The notes under the pieces are model-generated. The model had not been told where the DNA came from. It did not search any database and saw only the letters and a list, made by a program, of their open reading frames with translations. Below, in pieces: positions 36,592-46,459 of a stretch of DNA of 64,000 nt. Each line of letters begins with the position of its first letter. The first letter of the stretch is position 1. The stretch comes from Natrinema hispanicum. Its GTDB lineage: Archaea; Halobacteriota; Halobacteria; Halobacteriales; Natrialbaceae. Made by a program: the position numbers and the translations under genes. The stretch lies in NCBI RefSeq assembly GCF_900111485.1, contig NZ_FOIC01000007.1, positions 115,197 through 179,196 on the forward strand, given 5' to 3'.

Positions 36592-36664
36592 CAGGGCGAG
36601 TCGAGACACGAACGAACGCGATTCCTCCCCGTCGTGAGCAACGGGGTTTCCTCGCTACCACAAG

Positions 36665-39091
36665 ATGAGCGAGGGACACACGACGGAGAACGACGAGGGA
36701 AGCGAGGAATCGGACGACAAACGGCACGACTCGATGACCGACGGCGCGAACCCGGAGACAGTTTCGTTTCGGTCGATGCTGGACGAGACGAGCGAAAACG
36801 GCGACTCGAGCGCACCCGACCAGTCGACGGACGGGAACGCTGAAGACGGGATGCTCCCCGCCGACAGCGAATCGGCTGCACGGCTCGATCCAGTTGAGGA
36901 CGGCGGACTTGATCGATCTGCTGACGACAACTCGATGGCAGCCGACGAAGTCGAATCGGCGACACTCGATGCGACGACCACAGACGACGGCACGGAGTCC
37001 GACACCGCGAGCCATGCCGTCGATCTCTCGGAGCCATCCTATTACCTGAACCGCGAACTCAGCGAACTCGCCTTTCAGCGGCGCGTCCTCCACGAGGTGC
37101 TCGACGACGACAAGCCGCTACTAGAGCGTGTGAAGTTCCTCGCGATCGTCACGACGAACTTAGACGAGTTCTTCCGCAAGCGCATCGGCGGCCTGAAACA
37201 GCAGATTGCGGCCGGCGTCACCGAGGAGACACCCGACGGACGCACGCCCCGCGAGCAGTGGGCCGACTCCCTCGAGGAGGCCCGACCGTTGTTCGAGCGC
37301 CAAGCCGAGTGTTATCGCGAGAAGATCCGGCCCGCACTGGCCGATGAAGGAATTCACATCGTCGACTACGACGACCTCACCACTGCCGAACGCCAACACC
37401 TGCGCGAATACTTCGAGAGTTCCGTCCTGCCAACGCTGACGCCGCTGACGTTCGACCCGGCTCATCCGTTCCCTTTCATTTCGAACCAGAGCCTTTCACT
37501 TGCGGTTCTGACACGGGAACGGCCCGATGCCGAACTCACCTTCTCGCGGGTGAAGATTCCCCGTAACCAGCTCCGATTCGTCCAGCTTGGCGACGACACG
37601 CGGTACGTCTTGCTCGAGGACATCGTTCGAGCCAACCTCGAGTTGCTCTTCCCGGACGTCGAAATCGTCGATACCGCGCTGTTCCGAGTCACGCGCAACG
37701 CAGAGGTTCGGCGTAACGAGGAAGTCGCCGAGGATCTGATCGAGATGATCGAGGAGGTCATCGAAGAGCGACGGTTCGCGACTGCCGTTCGACTCGAGAT
37801 CGAACGCGACGCGCCCGAGGCGGTCCGTGAGATTCTAACCCGCGAACTCGATCTCGACGAGCGGGAAGTGTTCGAACTCGACGGTCCCCTCGACTATCGG
37901 GATTTCGCGGAGCTAACAGAACTCGACCGACCGGATCTGAAACTCCCAGAATGGTCACCACAGCCCCATCCACGGCTCAAGCGGGCCGACGACGGCATGA
38001 CCGTCTTCGACGTGATCAGCAACGACGACGTGCTCGTCCACCACCCCTACCACTCCTTCGAGGGAACCGTCCAGCGATTCCTCGAGGCCGCGGCCAACGA
38101 TCCCGACGTGCTCGCGATCAAGGCGGCGATCTACCGGACCGCCAGCGACTCACAGATCATCGAGAGCTTGCTCGAGGCCGCGCGCAACGGCAAGCAAGTC
38201 GCCGTCATGGTCGAGCTCAAAGCCCGCTTCGACGAGGAGAACAACCTCGAGTGGGCGAAAAAACTCGAAGAAGAAGGGATTCACGTCGCCTACGGGACGA
38301 TCGGCTACAAGACCCACACGAAAACGTCGCTGGTCGTCCGCCAGGAAGACGACGGGGTGCGACTGTACTCCCACGTCGGCACCGGCAACTATCACTCAGA
38401 GACCGCCAAGCACTACGAGGATATCGGCTTGCTGACGGTCGATCGAGACGTGGGACAGGACCTCGTGAAGTTATTCAATTACTTCACGGGTCACTCGATG
38501 CACCGCGACTACCGGAAGCTCTTGATTGCGCCCGGGAACATGCGCGAGCGCTTCGTTGAGCTCATCCGGGCCGAAGCCGAACGTGCCCGCAACGGCGAGG
38601 ACGCCCGTATCGTCGCCAAGATGAACCGGCTCGAGGATCCCGCAATCGTCCGCGAACTCTACGAGGCATCGATGGCTGGCGTCGACATCGATCTTATCGT
38701 CCGTGACATCTGCCGGCTCCGGCCTGGCCTCGAGGGGATCAGCGAGACGATCGACGTCTACAGCATCGTCGGCCGCTTTCTCGAACACTCCCGAATCTTC
38801 TATTTCCAGGCAGGCGGCGAGGACCGATACTACACCGGCTCGGCCGACTGGATGACCCGCAACCTCGATAGCCGGGTCGAGGCGATTACGCCGATCGAAG
38901 CACCACGGCTGCAAGACCGCCTCGAGACGATCCTCGAGACGCTGCTGTCGGACAACCAGAACCGATGGGTGATGCGCTCTGACGGGAGCTACGAGCGATG
39001 TCGTCCCGATGGGGACGGTTCGACGACGAATGTCCACGAGACATTCATGCGAAAGTCGCTTGACGACGGACAGACCGATCTCCGGCCATAG
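36665..39091 (+). CDS. ppk1: Polyphosphate kinase PPK1
   Basis: An 808-residue polyphosphate kinase that makes polyphosphate from ATP reversibly. The first about 120 residues are an extra acidic Ser/Asp/Glu-rich tail not found in bacterial enzymes (about 690 residues). The core then begins YYLNRELSELAFQRRVLHEVLDD. The phospho-acceptor region is FDEENNLEWAKKLEEEGIHVAYGTIGYKTHTKTSLVVRQEDDGVRLYSHVGTGNYH, with the His of KTHTKT and the later His conserved. It ends with the PLD-like second domain (RFLEHSRIFYF...TGSADWMTRNLDSRVEA). The TnpB element ends just ahead of its start. A PhoU-like regulator lies downstream, matching phosphorus metabolism. Confidence 0.95.
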   Translation: MSEGHTTENDEGSEESDDKRHDSMTDGANPETVSFRSMLDETSENGDSSAPDQSTDGNAEDGMLPADSESAARLDPVEDGGLDRSADDNSMAADEVESATLDATTTDDGTESDTASHAVDLSEPSYYLNRELSELAFQRRVLHEVLDDDKPLLERVKFLAIVTTNLDEFFRKRIGGLKQQIAAGVTEETPDGRTPREQWADSLEEARPLFERQAECYREKIRPALADEGIHIVDYDDLTTAERQHLREYFESSVLPTLTPLTFDPAHPFPFISNQSLSLAVLTRERPDAELTFSRVKIPRNQLRFVQLGDDTRYVLLEDIVRANLELLFPDVEIVDTALFRVTRNAEVRRNEEVAEDLIEMIEEVIEERRFATAVRLEIERDAPEAVREILTRELDLDEREVFELDGPLDYRDFAELTELDRPDLKLPEWSPQPHPRLKRADDGMTVFDVISNDDVLVHHPYHSFEGTVQRFLEAAANDPDVLAIKAAIYRTASDSQIIESLLEAARNGKQVAVMVELKARFDEENNLEWAKKLEEEGIHVAYGTIGYKTHTKTSLVVRQEDDGVRLYSHVGTGNYHSETAKHYEDIGLLTVDRDVGQDLVKLFNYFTGHSMHRDYRKLLIAPGNMRERFVELIRAEAERARNGEDARIVAKMNRLEDPAIVRELYEASMAGVDIDLIVRDICRLRPGLEGISETIDVYSIVGRFLEHSRIFYFQAGGEDRYYTGSADWMTRNLDSRVEAITPIEAPRLQDRLETILETLLSDNQNRWVMRSDGSYERCRPDGDGSTTNVHETFMRKSLDDGQTDLRP

Positions 39092-39315
39092 TAACGCCGG
39101 GCACGTACACGCTGGAGTGGACACAGCCGTCTCGCTTGCGGTCGCCGCTTTGGGTTTGTAGTCCTGCAGTCAAGATTCTGCATTGCTGTCGAACCGACAG
39201 CCGTCTGTGACATTCGTATGGAGTGGCTGGGACTGATACAAACCTCTCAATAGCACAACTAGCAGTGGCTTTGTACGTGCCGTTGGTCGGTTCGCATACG
39301 CGACTCCACGAACTC

Positions 39316-39543
39316 ATGACCGGATCCACCAGCGGCTACGACGACCGGACCACCCGACAGCGACTTGCCACGGCCACACAGTACGAGCAGGACACGTTCG
39401 CCTTCGAGTCGACTGTCGTCCGATACGAGGACGGACCGGATCGGTGTACGATCGCGCCACGCGAGTGTTCCGAAACCGAGCGGTTGACCAAGTGGCTGTC
39501 GGTTGATCTCGAGGCGGTCGTCGATCTTGACGAGTTGCGCTAG
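39316..39543 (+). CDS. Small conserved haloarchaeal protein (DUF7511-like)
   Basis: A 75-residue soluble protein, MTGSTSGYDDRTTRQRLATA...FESTVVRYEDGPDRCTIAP...ETERLTKWLSVDLEAVVDLDELR. The VRYEDxPDRCTIxP and TxWLSxD elements recall a common haloarchaeal family of unknown function. The start at 39316 excludes 31 upstream codons that look random. No motif for activity. Flanked by about 190 bases of plain intergenic DNA before the PhoU-like gene. Confidence 0.7.
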   Translation: MTGSTSGYDDRTTRQRLATATQYEQDTFAFESTVVRYEDGPDRCTIAPRECSETERLTKWLSVDLEAVVDLDELR

Positions 39544-39703
39544 CGACACGCCGCTCCAGATGTACGGAGTGGAATATCTATATAGTCCTATGGTTGGTAA
39601 TTGTTATCGATAGAGGAATAACATCTCGAAGGTGCCGAAAACGGCATACATAGTCGCTCTATCGCCAATCTCGCCATCACCATATCGCTCTATAGTCTGG
39701 GGG

Positions 39704-39712
39704 ATTTATATT
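39704..39712 (+). promoter_or_regulatory. TATA box for a leaderless PhoU-like transcript
   Basis: ATTTATATT centred 27 bases before the ATG at 39735, so transcription should start at or next to the start codon, as is usual for haloarchaeal genes. A G-rich GGGGGG stretch precedes it. Confidence 0.6.
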
Positions 39713-39734
39713 GTTGTAGTAGAAAGCGCCGCGT

Positions 39735-40730
39735 ATGGAGACGCGAAAGGTCCAGATGACTGGTGGGTCGACGTATACTGTTTCGCTGCCGAAAACGTGG
39801 GCGACCGAGAACGACGTCAGTAGCGGGACGACAGTCGAATTCTATCCCGAAGGTGACGAACTGCTCTTGACCCCCGAGCGGGAAACTCGACGACAGAAGG
39901 GGTCGATCGATGTCTCCGGTCTCGAGGACGAACAGCTGATGCGAGCCGTGATGACGATGTACGTCAGCGGCTTTGACATTATCAAGCTTGAGGCGGGCCG
40001 GATCTCGACCGACCAGCGAAGCGCGATTCGCGACGCGACCCAGCGTCTCGTCGGCGTCGAAGTCTTAGAGGAGACAAGCGACAGCGTCGTGATTCAGGAC
40101 TTGCTCGATTCCGCCGAGCTCTCGATCGTCAACGCGGTCACGCGGATGCGACTGATCGCCCAGTCGATGCTCGAAGACGCCGTCCGTGCGCTGGTCGAAA
40201 ACGACGATGACATCGCCCACGACGTGATCGAGCGCGACGACGATGTCGACCGACTCTGGCTCGTCGTCTCGCGAATCTTCCGGGCGACGCTTCGCTCACC
40301 CCGTGCTGTCGAGGAACTGGGCGTCTCCCGGGAGGACTGTTTCGACTTCCACTCGAGTGCCCGCCAACTCGAGCGGATCGCCGACCACGCCGTCAAGATC
40401 AGCGACATCGCGCTCAAACTCGACGACCTCCCGGCAGACGTCGCCGACGCGATCCATGGCCTCCACGCCGAAGCCGGCAGTGTCTTCGAACAGTCGATGG
40501 ACGCGCTGTTTGCCGAGGAAGCCGATGAGGCAAACCGGCTCGGCCACGACGCGCTTGCGGCCGTCGTCGAAATCGACGAACACACCCGCAGAATCGACGA
40601 CAAACTCCGCGATCTCGAGCCCGCACAGGCCCAGTCGCTCGGGCTGATCGTCGACTCGCTGTCCCGAAGCGCCGACTACGGCGGCAACATCGCCGAAACG
40701 GCACTCCAGAAGGCCGCACCGCGGCCCTAA
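39735..40730 (+). CDS. AbrB-PhoU phosphate-responsive regulator
   Basis: A 331-residue protein: residues 1 to about 48 form a SpoVT/AbrB swapped-hairpin DNA-binding domain (METRKVQMTGGSTYTVSLPKTWATENDVSSGTTVEFYPEGDELLLTP). The rest is a PhoU-type helical repeat with the E/DxxxD motifs (RQLERIADHAVKISDIAL). Such archaeal proteins are thought to combine phosphate sensing with DNA binding. It lies about 650 bases after ppk1 with its own leaderless promoter, so polyphosphate and phosphate-uptake control may be linked. No pst genes are nearby. Length is normal. Confidence 0.9.
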   Translation: METRKVQMTGGSTYTVSLPKTWATENDVSSGTTVEFYPEGDELLLTPERETRRQKGSIDVSGLEDEQLMRAVMTMYVSGFDIIKLEAGRISTDQRSAIRDATQRLVGVEVLEETSDSVVIQDLLDSAELSIVNAVTRMRLIAQSMLEDAVRALVENDDDIAHDVIERDDDVDRLWLVVSRIFRATLRSPRAVEELGVSREDCFDFHSSARQLERIADHAVKISDIALKLDDLPADVADAIHGLHAEAGSVFEQSMDALFAEEADEANRLGHDALAAVVEIDEHTRRIDDKLRDLEPAQAQSLGLIVDSLSRSADYGGNIAETALQKAAPRP

Positions 40731-40943
40731 CTGCTTCCGGTCATCGCCATTTTCTCCAGTCGCTCACGCTACTTCGCTTACTAAGCCTCATCAATAGGCT
40801 GGCTATCAGATTTGGTACTCGAGTCCGAGAGCCGAAGGGGCGCGTGACAGTGGTATCGCTGCCGATACTGAGCGGCGAGGAGAGATGACTCTCGTCGACC
40901 ACGAGGAACAATCGGAGAACAGTTCAATTCGGCAGAGTCGGCG

Positions 40944-41315
40944 TTATTCGACGAGGACGGCGTTGACCTGACCGGTCTGTCCGGGACGGGACGTGACACG
41001 TGCCTGTCCTTCCGAGGTCTCGATGACGGCACCCTTCGTGATGATGTTCCGGCGGACGTAGTTCGGGTTCGCGTCGTTCTCGACGACGTCTTCGATCTCT
41101 GTGGAGACCGTTTCACCGCCTTTGTTGACGCTTGCGACGTCCGTCGCGAGCGCACGCGTCTTCGTGCCGTTGCCGCGAACGTCGACGGTGCGGAATCGTG
41201 GCTCGCCGACCTCCGTTTCGGTTGGCAGCCGACCGAGTTCGTCTTTGCGGCGCTTTCGAACGTTCTTCAGTCGACCACCGGTTCGCTTGCGCGTAGAGCG
41301 TCCCTGATCTTGCAT
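40944..41315 (-). CDS. rps8e: 30S ribosomal protein S8e
   Basis: A 123-residue S8e with the typical archaeal start MQDQGRSTRKRTGGRLKNVRKRRKDELGRLPTETEVG and end VRRNIITKGAVIETSEGQARVTSRPGQTGQVNAVLVE. It is an archaeal/eukaryotic small-subunit protein. It stands alone, not in a ribosomal operon. Length and residues are normal. Confidence 0.97.
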   Translation of the reverse strand: MQDQGRSTRKRTGGRLKNVRKRRKDELGRLPTETEVGEPRFRTVDVRGNGTKTRALATDVASVNKGGETVSTEIEDVVENDANPNYVRRNIITKGAVIETSEGQARVTSRPGQTGQVNAVLVE

Positions 41316-41675
41316 ACCAGATCAAAATCTTGGCGTCTACTTGAATGCACTGCTACGAAATTCCACCTGAGATTCGGTTGCTGTTGCCTCGTGTTGACGA
41401 ATCAGTGTGCTCGAGACGGTTCCGGCATCGCAGCAGCAAGCGAAACCGCCGGTTTCGCGGACGATGAGAGTGTGACACTCCCTCGAGTGAGAGGGGCAAA
41501 GCAGCCGAAAAGCGCAGTAGGACAGGGATACAGCACCGTTTCGTCTGGGCGACGCCCCGCGATAACCGGCCTACTGGCGGCAGGTACAGGTCGGCAGCGA
41601 TTACGAGGTGTGTTACCTACTGTCTTCTCGTCGTACGGGCTCGAGAGATCATAATCACGACTCCCTCAGCCACCA
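41316..41675. other. Intergenic, no gene seen
   Basis: About 360 bases between divergent rps8e and the Tat-exported protein gene. It should hold both promoters. The only long reading frame (41310-41654) has no signal, no family and poor composition. A TATA-like CATAATCA precedes the right-hand gene by about 20 bases. Confidence 0.5.
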
Positions 41676-42608
41676 ATGACCCAGCAATACATTCGAGACG
41701 ACGACCGGGTCCACACTGGAAGACGTCGATTTGTCGGATCCATCGCTGCGACTGGCGCGGCTATCGGACTGAGTGGACTGGCAACTGCAGACACGAACGA
41801 GGGATTCCCCCCACCGGGCATCACTGAATGGGGGCGGTCAGTCAGTCTCGGAAACGGCGAAGCGACGCCGTTTACCACCGTTACACCGTCAGGACGCCCA
41901 AAATATCACGGCCTCTTGATGGAGCGGGCCGTCCTCGAGGGGCTCCCATCGACCGACGCACTTGCAAACTCCGGTGAGGACGACTACACCGACAAGTACG
42001 GCCCGAACGGTAAGTCGACGATCATACACCACAAATGGTCCCAAGAATTCTTCGTTCCGTTTCCGGAGACGGATTCGACACCAGTAACATTCCTCGGGCT
42101 GAACTGGAACCCAGGAGGTCATCCGCCAGATGGCGTCTGGACGGTGCCCCACTTCGACGTTCACTTCCATATGTTGTCGACTGAGACCGTCGACGAAATC
42201 ACTGGGCCGGCCGCGCCGACCTACGATCTCCCGGCCAAATACATCCCCGAGGGATACACTCGGAATCCAATCGTCGACGAACGGGTCATCACCGACATGG
42301 GCGAACACCTGGTCGATCCTACCGTCCCCGAGATGACCGGTGGGACGTTTACGAACACGCTCATCTGGGGGGCCGCCGACCCGGACGCCGATGGGACTGC
42401 GGCGCTATCGTTCGTCGAGCCGATGCTCACCCGAGCGTATCTTCGCGAGCATTCCGGGATCGATCGGCGGGCGATCGCACAGCCCGAAACGTACGCCAGA
42501 GCCGGCCGCTATCCGACCGCGTACGCAGTCCGTGACCTCCCGGAGCAGGATGCGATTGCAGTCACTATCGAAAACTTCGATCAATTCGAGGGGGACAACT
42601 GCCGATAG
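41676..42608 (+). CDS. Tat-exported TTHB210-like (DUF5602) protein
   Basis: A 310-residue protein with a twin-arginine signal (GRRRFVGSIAATGAAIGLSGLATA). The mature domain has FLGLNWNPGGHPPDGVWTVPHFDVHFHMLSTETVDEI, which recalls the TTHB210-like/DUF5602 family; its PHFDxHF motif could bind metal. A later EGYTRNPIVDERVITDMGEHLVDP follows. Function unknown; probably a folded extracellular protein. The convergent neighbour ends 6 bases after the stop. Confidence 0.8.
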   Translation: MTQQYIRDDDRVHTGRRRFVGSIAATGAAIGLSGLATADTNEGFPPPGITEWGRSVSLGNGEATPFTTVTPSGRPKYHGLLMERAVLEGLPSTDALANSGEDDYTDKYGPNGKSTIIHHKWSQEFFVPFPETDSTPVTFLGLNWNPGGHPPDGVWTVPHFDVHFHMLSTETVDEITGPAAPTYDLPAKYIPEGYTRNPIVDERVITDMGEHLVDPTVPEMTGGTFTNTLIWGAADPDADGTAALSFVEPMLTRAYLREHSGIDRRAIAQPETYARAGRYPTAYAVRDLPEQDAIAVTIENFDQFEGDNCR

Positions 42609-42614
42609 TCGCCC

Positions 42615-44048
42615 TCACTCGTCGGGAACCAAACAGTATGCGTGACCACGCTCCTCGAGCACCGTCTCCTCGTCCTCGTCGTAGTAGTTCGAGAAGACGC
42701 CGCGTTCGGCGTAGTAGAGTCGCCCGTCGTGGGGGATCGCACCGCTGGTCACGTGGCCACGGTTGTTGACCCGCCAGCGGCGGTCGCCAGTTGCTCTGTC
42801 GAGTGCATACAGGTTCGTATCGTAGGATCCGACGAGGATCGTGTCGGCAGTCGCCGTGATCGAGCCGATGACGGTACCACCGACGTACGCCGACCAGCGT
42901 TCGTCGCCGGTTGCAGCGTCGAGCGCACGGACGTGGCGGTCGTCGCCACCGACGTAGACGATACCCTGCTCGGGGTCGATCGCCGGATTCGACATGACGA
43001 CATCGCCGGTGTCGATCGACCACTCCTCGCTACCGTCTTCGAGATCGAGCCGATAAAAGCGGCCATCCCAGGAGCCGACGAACGCCGCGCCGTCGTAGAC
43101 CGGGATCGTCCCCTTGATCTGTGCTCCGAGGTTGAATCGGCCGTCGGCCATCGGCTTGCCGTCGGGGCCACCCTCGCCGCCGGCCTGGAACGACCAGGCG
43201 AACTCGAGGGAAGGAAACTCCCAGCAGTAGACGACGCCGTCATTGGAACCGGTGACGAGCTTGCCGGCCTCGCAGTCGATCGCCGGCGAGGGATGGGGCA
43301 TCCCCCAGATGCGGTCGTCGCTCCAGGTCGGAGTCCCGGTCTCAGCGTCGACCTCCCACAATGCGCCCTTGGCGGGGTTTTTGTACTCCGCGACGAGGTA
43401 GAGGTTGCCATCGATGTAGGCGGGGCTCGAGCCGATCGCGATCGAGCCGCCGAACTCGCGCAGTCGGGTGTGCCAGACGATGGTCCCCGACGGGATATCG
43501 ATCGCGTAGAGCTCGCCGTCGTAACCGCCGATGTAGGCAGTATCGCCGACGATCGCTGGCGTGCCATGAAAGCCGAGGCTACGGCCGGCTCCCGTCTCGA
43601 GCGTCCAGCGGCGCTCGCCGGTCGGCCTGACGGCGTGAATCGTCCCGGTATCGCCGGCAATGAGGATCGTCTCGCCATCGGGCGTCGGCCGGGGCGTCGA
43701 CTTGGCCGCGGTGTGGCCGATGCCGTTGACTGGGAACGACCAATCGACGCGTACGGACGAGGGAACGGTTTCGTTGGGGTAGTAGCCATACCGGCGCAAG
43801 CCACGTCGAAACATCGAAATCTCGTCGTCCGCCGGAAGGGGAACGTATTCGTCCGTGTTCATCGCGGCAGCGATAGGCGAACAATCGGGCACCGAGCGAG
43901 ATGCTCGTCCGGTACAGCCGGCAAGACCCATCATGCCAGCGGTGCCCGCAGTACAGAGCAGTTGGCGTCTGGAGAACCGCGGCCCGTCGGCTGTCTCGCC
44001 CTCTCGGTCGGACGTTTCGTCCCGACGGTCGGCGGTCTCCTCGCTCAC
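42615..44048 (-). CDS. Tat-lipoprotein with PQQ-like beta-propeller
   Basis: A 477-residue protein starting at a GTG 4 bases after the malic enzyme stop. The signal FSRRQLLCTAGTAGMMGLAGC combines a twin-arginine motif with a lipobox (GLAGC), so a lipid-anchored outer-surface protein is expected. The rest has at least seven PQQ-like blades such as GETILIAGDTGTIHAVRPTGERRW, DTAYIGGYDGELYAIDIPSGTIVW and DTILVGSYDTNLYALDRATGDRRW, the BamB-like fold. There is no sign of quinone-dehydrogenase residues, so it is more likely a scaffold than an enzyme. An 11-codon longer start at 44081 would overlap the malic enzyme gene. Confidence 0.85.
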   Translation of the reverse strand: MSEETADRRDETSDREGETADGPRFSRRQLLCTAGTAGMMGLAGCTGRASRSVPDCSPIAAAMNTDEYVPLPADDEISMFRRGLRRYGYYPNETVPSSVRVDWSFPVNGIGHTAAKSTPRPTPDGETILIAGDTGTIHAVRPTGERRWTLETGAGRSLGFHGTPAIVGDTAYIGGYDGELYAIDIPSGTIVWHTRLREFGGSIAIGSSPAYIDGNLYLVAEYKNPAKGALWEVDAETGTPTWSDDRIWGMPHPSPAIDCEAGKLVTGSNDGVVYCWEFPSLEFAWSFQAGGEGGPDGKPMADGRFNLGAQIKGTIPVYDGAAFVGSWDGRFYRLDLEDGSEEWSIDTGDVVMSNPAIDPEQGIVYVGGDDRHVRALDAATGDERWSAYVGGTVIGSITATADTILVGSYDTNLYALDRATGDRRWRVNNRGHVTSGAIPHDGRLYYAERGVFSNYYDEDEETVLEERGHAYCLVPDE

Positions 44049-44052
44049 ACGT

Positions 44053-46308
44053 CTAGTTTTTCTGGGCGTCGACGACCGCAACGCCTGCCAGGTTCACGAT
44101 GTCTTTGACTTCGTCGCCGCGCTGGAGGACGTGGACTGGTTCGTCCATCCCGACCAGCATCGGACCGATCGCGTCCGCACCGCCCAGCCGCTGGAGCAGC
44201 TTGTAGCCGATGTTCCCCGACTCGAGATTCGGGAAGACCAGCACGTTCGCGGGCTCGTCGAGGTCGGAAAAGCCGTAGGTGCCCTCGAGGATATCCTCGA
44301 CGACGGCGGTGTCGGCCTGCATCTCGCCGTCGACGGGGAAGTCGATTTCGGGGTCCTCTCGGAGCATCGCGGCCGCCTTGCGCGGTTTGCGTGTTCCTTC
44401 GTTGTCGACGCTGCCGAAGTTCGAGTACGAAAGCAGGGCTGCGCGGGGTTCAACGTTGAACCGGCGTGCGAGTTTTCCGGTCTGTTTGGTGACTTCCGCG
44501 AGCACATCTTCGTCGGGCGCTTGGTTGACTGTCGCGTCGGCGATGAAGATCACGCGGTTCTTGAACGTCAGCATGTAGACGCCCGCCGCGTAGTCGACGT
44601 CGTCAGCGGTACCGATCACTTGCAGCGGTGGTCGGAGTGCCGACGGGTAGTGATGGGAGAGTCCGGATAGCAAGGCGTCGGCGTCGCCCTGTTCGACCAT
44701 GACGCTCCCGAAGTAGTTCGTATCGTGTTCGATGAGTTCGCCGGCCTCGCTCCGCGTAATTCCCTTGCGTGCGCGAAGTTCGTGGAGTCGGTCGGCGTAC
44801 TCCTTGTAGTCGCCGACGGACGGATCAGCGACCTGCGGATCGTAGTCGAGACCGAGGTTCGCAGCCGTTCCCTTGATCTCGTCTTCGTCGCCGATGAGGA
44901 TCGGCAGGGCGATTCCCTGCTCTTGGATCTGGTAGGCCGCCCGGATCATCTTCTCGTTTTCGCCCTCTGCGAGCGCGATCGTCTTGGGATCGCTCTTGGC
45001 CTTGTTGAGGACGACGCGCATCATCTCGCGGGACTTGCCCAGCCGGGCCTCGAGTTCTTCTTCGTACTCCTCTAAGTCGAGTTCAGTGCGAGCAGCACCG
45101 GATTCCATCGCAGCCTCGGCGATCGCCGGTGCGACGCGGAAGAGCACGCGCGGATCGACGGGCTTGGGGATGATGTAGTCGGGGCCGTACTGCAGTGGCT
45201 CGTCGCCGTAGGCCTTGACGACGGCGTCGGGCACGTCTTGGCGTGCGAGTTCGGCCAGCGCCTCGGCGCAGGCGACTTTCATCTGCTCGTTGATCTCCGT
45301 CGCGCGCACGTCGAGTGCGCCACGGAAAATAAAGGGGAACCCAAGGACGTTATTGACCTGATTGGGGTAGTCCGAGCGGCCAGTAGCCATGATGACGTTG
45401 TCATCACGGGCCGCCTTGGCTTCCTCGTAGCCGATTTCCGGATCGGGATTGGCCATCGCGAAGACGATCGGGTTGTCCGCCATCGACGCGACCATCTCCT
45501 GGCTGACGATGCCGCCGGCCGAGAGGCCGACGAAGACGTCCGCGCCGTCCATCGCGTCCGCGAGGCTTCCCCCGGGGACGTCACGAGCGAACTGCTGTTT
45601 GTACTCGTTGACGTCGCCCGATTGAGCGCGTTCTTCAGTGATGATCCCCGTCGAATCACACATCGTGATGTTCTCTTTCTGGACGCCAAGCGAGACGTAG
45701 AATCGGGCGGTCGCGATGGCGCTTGCCCCCGCACCCGAGAACGTGACCTCAAGTTCGTCGAGGTTCTTATCCGCGACGTCGGCGGCGTTGAGCAGCGCTG
45801 CACCGGAAATAATCGCGGTGCCGTGCTGGTCGTCGTGGAAGACCGGAATGTCGATCTCCTCGCGTAGGCGTTCCTCAACGGTGAAACACTCGGGGGCTTT
45901 GATGTCCTCGAGATTGATCCCGCCGAAGGTCGGCTCCATCATCTTGACGGCCTCGACCAGTTTGTCGGGGTCCGATTCGTCGAGTTCGATGTCGAAGACG
46001 TCGATGTCGGCAAACCGCTTAAACAGGACGCCTTTCCCCTCCATGACGGGCTTGGATGCCTGTGCGCCGATGTCGCCGAGTCCGAGCACGGCCGACCCGT
46101 TCGAGACGACACCGACGAGGTTGCCCTTCGCCGTGTAACTGTAGGCGTCGGTTTCGTCCTCGTCGATGTCGAGACACGGCGCGGCGACGCCCGGCGAGTA
46201 CGCAAGCGCGAGATCACGCTGCGTATTCGTCGGTTTCGTCGTCGAAATCTCAATCTTTCCTGGGGGATCCGTCCGATGGTACTCCAGTGCGTCCTCGTCT
46301 AATCCCAT
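44053..46308 (-). CDS. maeB: NADP-type malic enzyme with phosphotransacetylase-like domain
   Basis: A 751-residue MaeB-type enzyme that decarboxylates malate to pyruvate. The N-terminal malic part (about 1-430) has [44 protein letters not shown], the metal- and substrate-binding [20 protein letters not shown] and NAD(P) motif [10 protein letters not shown]. The C-terminal part (about 430-751) is a phosphotransacetylase-like domain that regulates the enzyme, as in bacterial MaeB. The start is [10 protein letters not shown] (46308); the upstream 11 codons are disregarded. The downstream lipoprotein gene starts 4 bases after the stop, so they may be cotranscribed though functionally unrelated. 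Confidence 0.93.
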   Translation of the reverse strand: MGLDEDALEYHRTDPPGKIEISTTKPTNTQRDLALAYSPGVAAPCLDIDEDETDAYSYTAKGNLVGVVSNGSAVLGLGDIGAQASKPVMEGKGVLFKRFADIDVFDIELDESDPDKLVEAVKMMEPTFGGINLEDIKAPECFTVEERLREEIDIPVFHDDQHGTAIISGAALLNAADVADKNLDELEVTFSGAGASAIATARFYVSLGVQKENITMCDSTGIITEERAQSGDVNEYKQQFARDVPGGSLADAMDGADVFVGLSAGGIVSQEMVASMADNPIVFAMANPDPEIGYEEAKAARDDNVIMATGRSDYPNQVNNVLGFPFIFRGALDVRATEINEQMKVACAEALAELARQDVPDAVVKAYGDEPLQYGPDYIIPKPVDPRVLFRVAPAIAEAAMESGAARTELDLEEYEEELEARLGKSREMMRVVLNKAKSDPKTIALAEGENEKMIRAAYQIQEQGIALPILIGDEDEIKGTAANLGLDYDPQVADPSVGDYKEYADRLHELRARKGITRSEAGELIEHDTNYFGSVMVEQGDADALLSGLSHHYPSALRPPLQVIGTADDVDYAAGVYMLTFKNRVIFIADATVNQAPDEDVLAEVTKQTGKLARRFNVEPRAALLSYSNFGSVDNEGTRKPRKAAAMLREDPEIDFPVDGEMQADTAVVEDILEGTYGFSDLDEPANVLVFPNLESGNIGYKLLQRLGGADAIGPMLVGMDEPVHVLQRGDEVKDIVNLAGVAVVDAQKN

Positions 46309-46459
46309 ATTGGGGACACTGTCGGCGACCACTAAAAACAATGTGAAGGGGACAATCGACGATCGTCGAATATTCTGGTAGAAACTGAGAGACGAGAGTG
46401 TGGGCGAGAAAACACAGCAATTCGACCGTTTTATACGGGCCGCGAGAGTGACGTGGGGT

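Larger units (their letters stand above)
35091..36655 (-). mobile_element. IS1341-type (TnpB-only) element
   Basis: The element carries tnpB on the minus strand and a 44-codon gene on the plus strand. Its right end (minus strand) is the hairpin CCCGTCC-TAAA-GGACGGG (35103-35120) next to GACATCCT, as in the two relics at 9841 and 27483. The left end lies near the CCCCGT...ACGGGG dyad at about 36633-36652. There is no Y1 TnpA, so it would need one in trans. It is inserted between the phosphatase gene and ppk1, ending within about 15 bases of the ppk1 start. Exact ends are approximate. Confidence 0.78.

Noticed and set aside
34959..36668. 569-codon plus-strand frame over the TnpB gene.
   Set aside because: Opposite strand of tnpB, whose catalytic residues are all intact.
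42642..44108. 488-codon frame antisense to the PQQ-propeller gene.
   Set aside because: Exact mirror of a gene with Tat signal and repeated blades; no family features.
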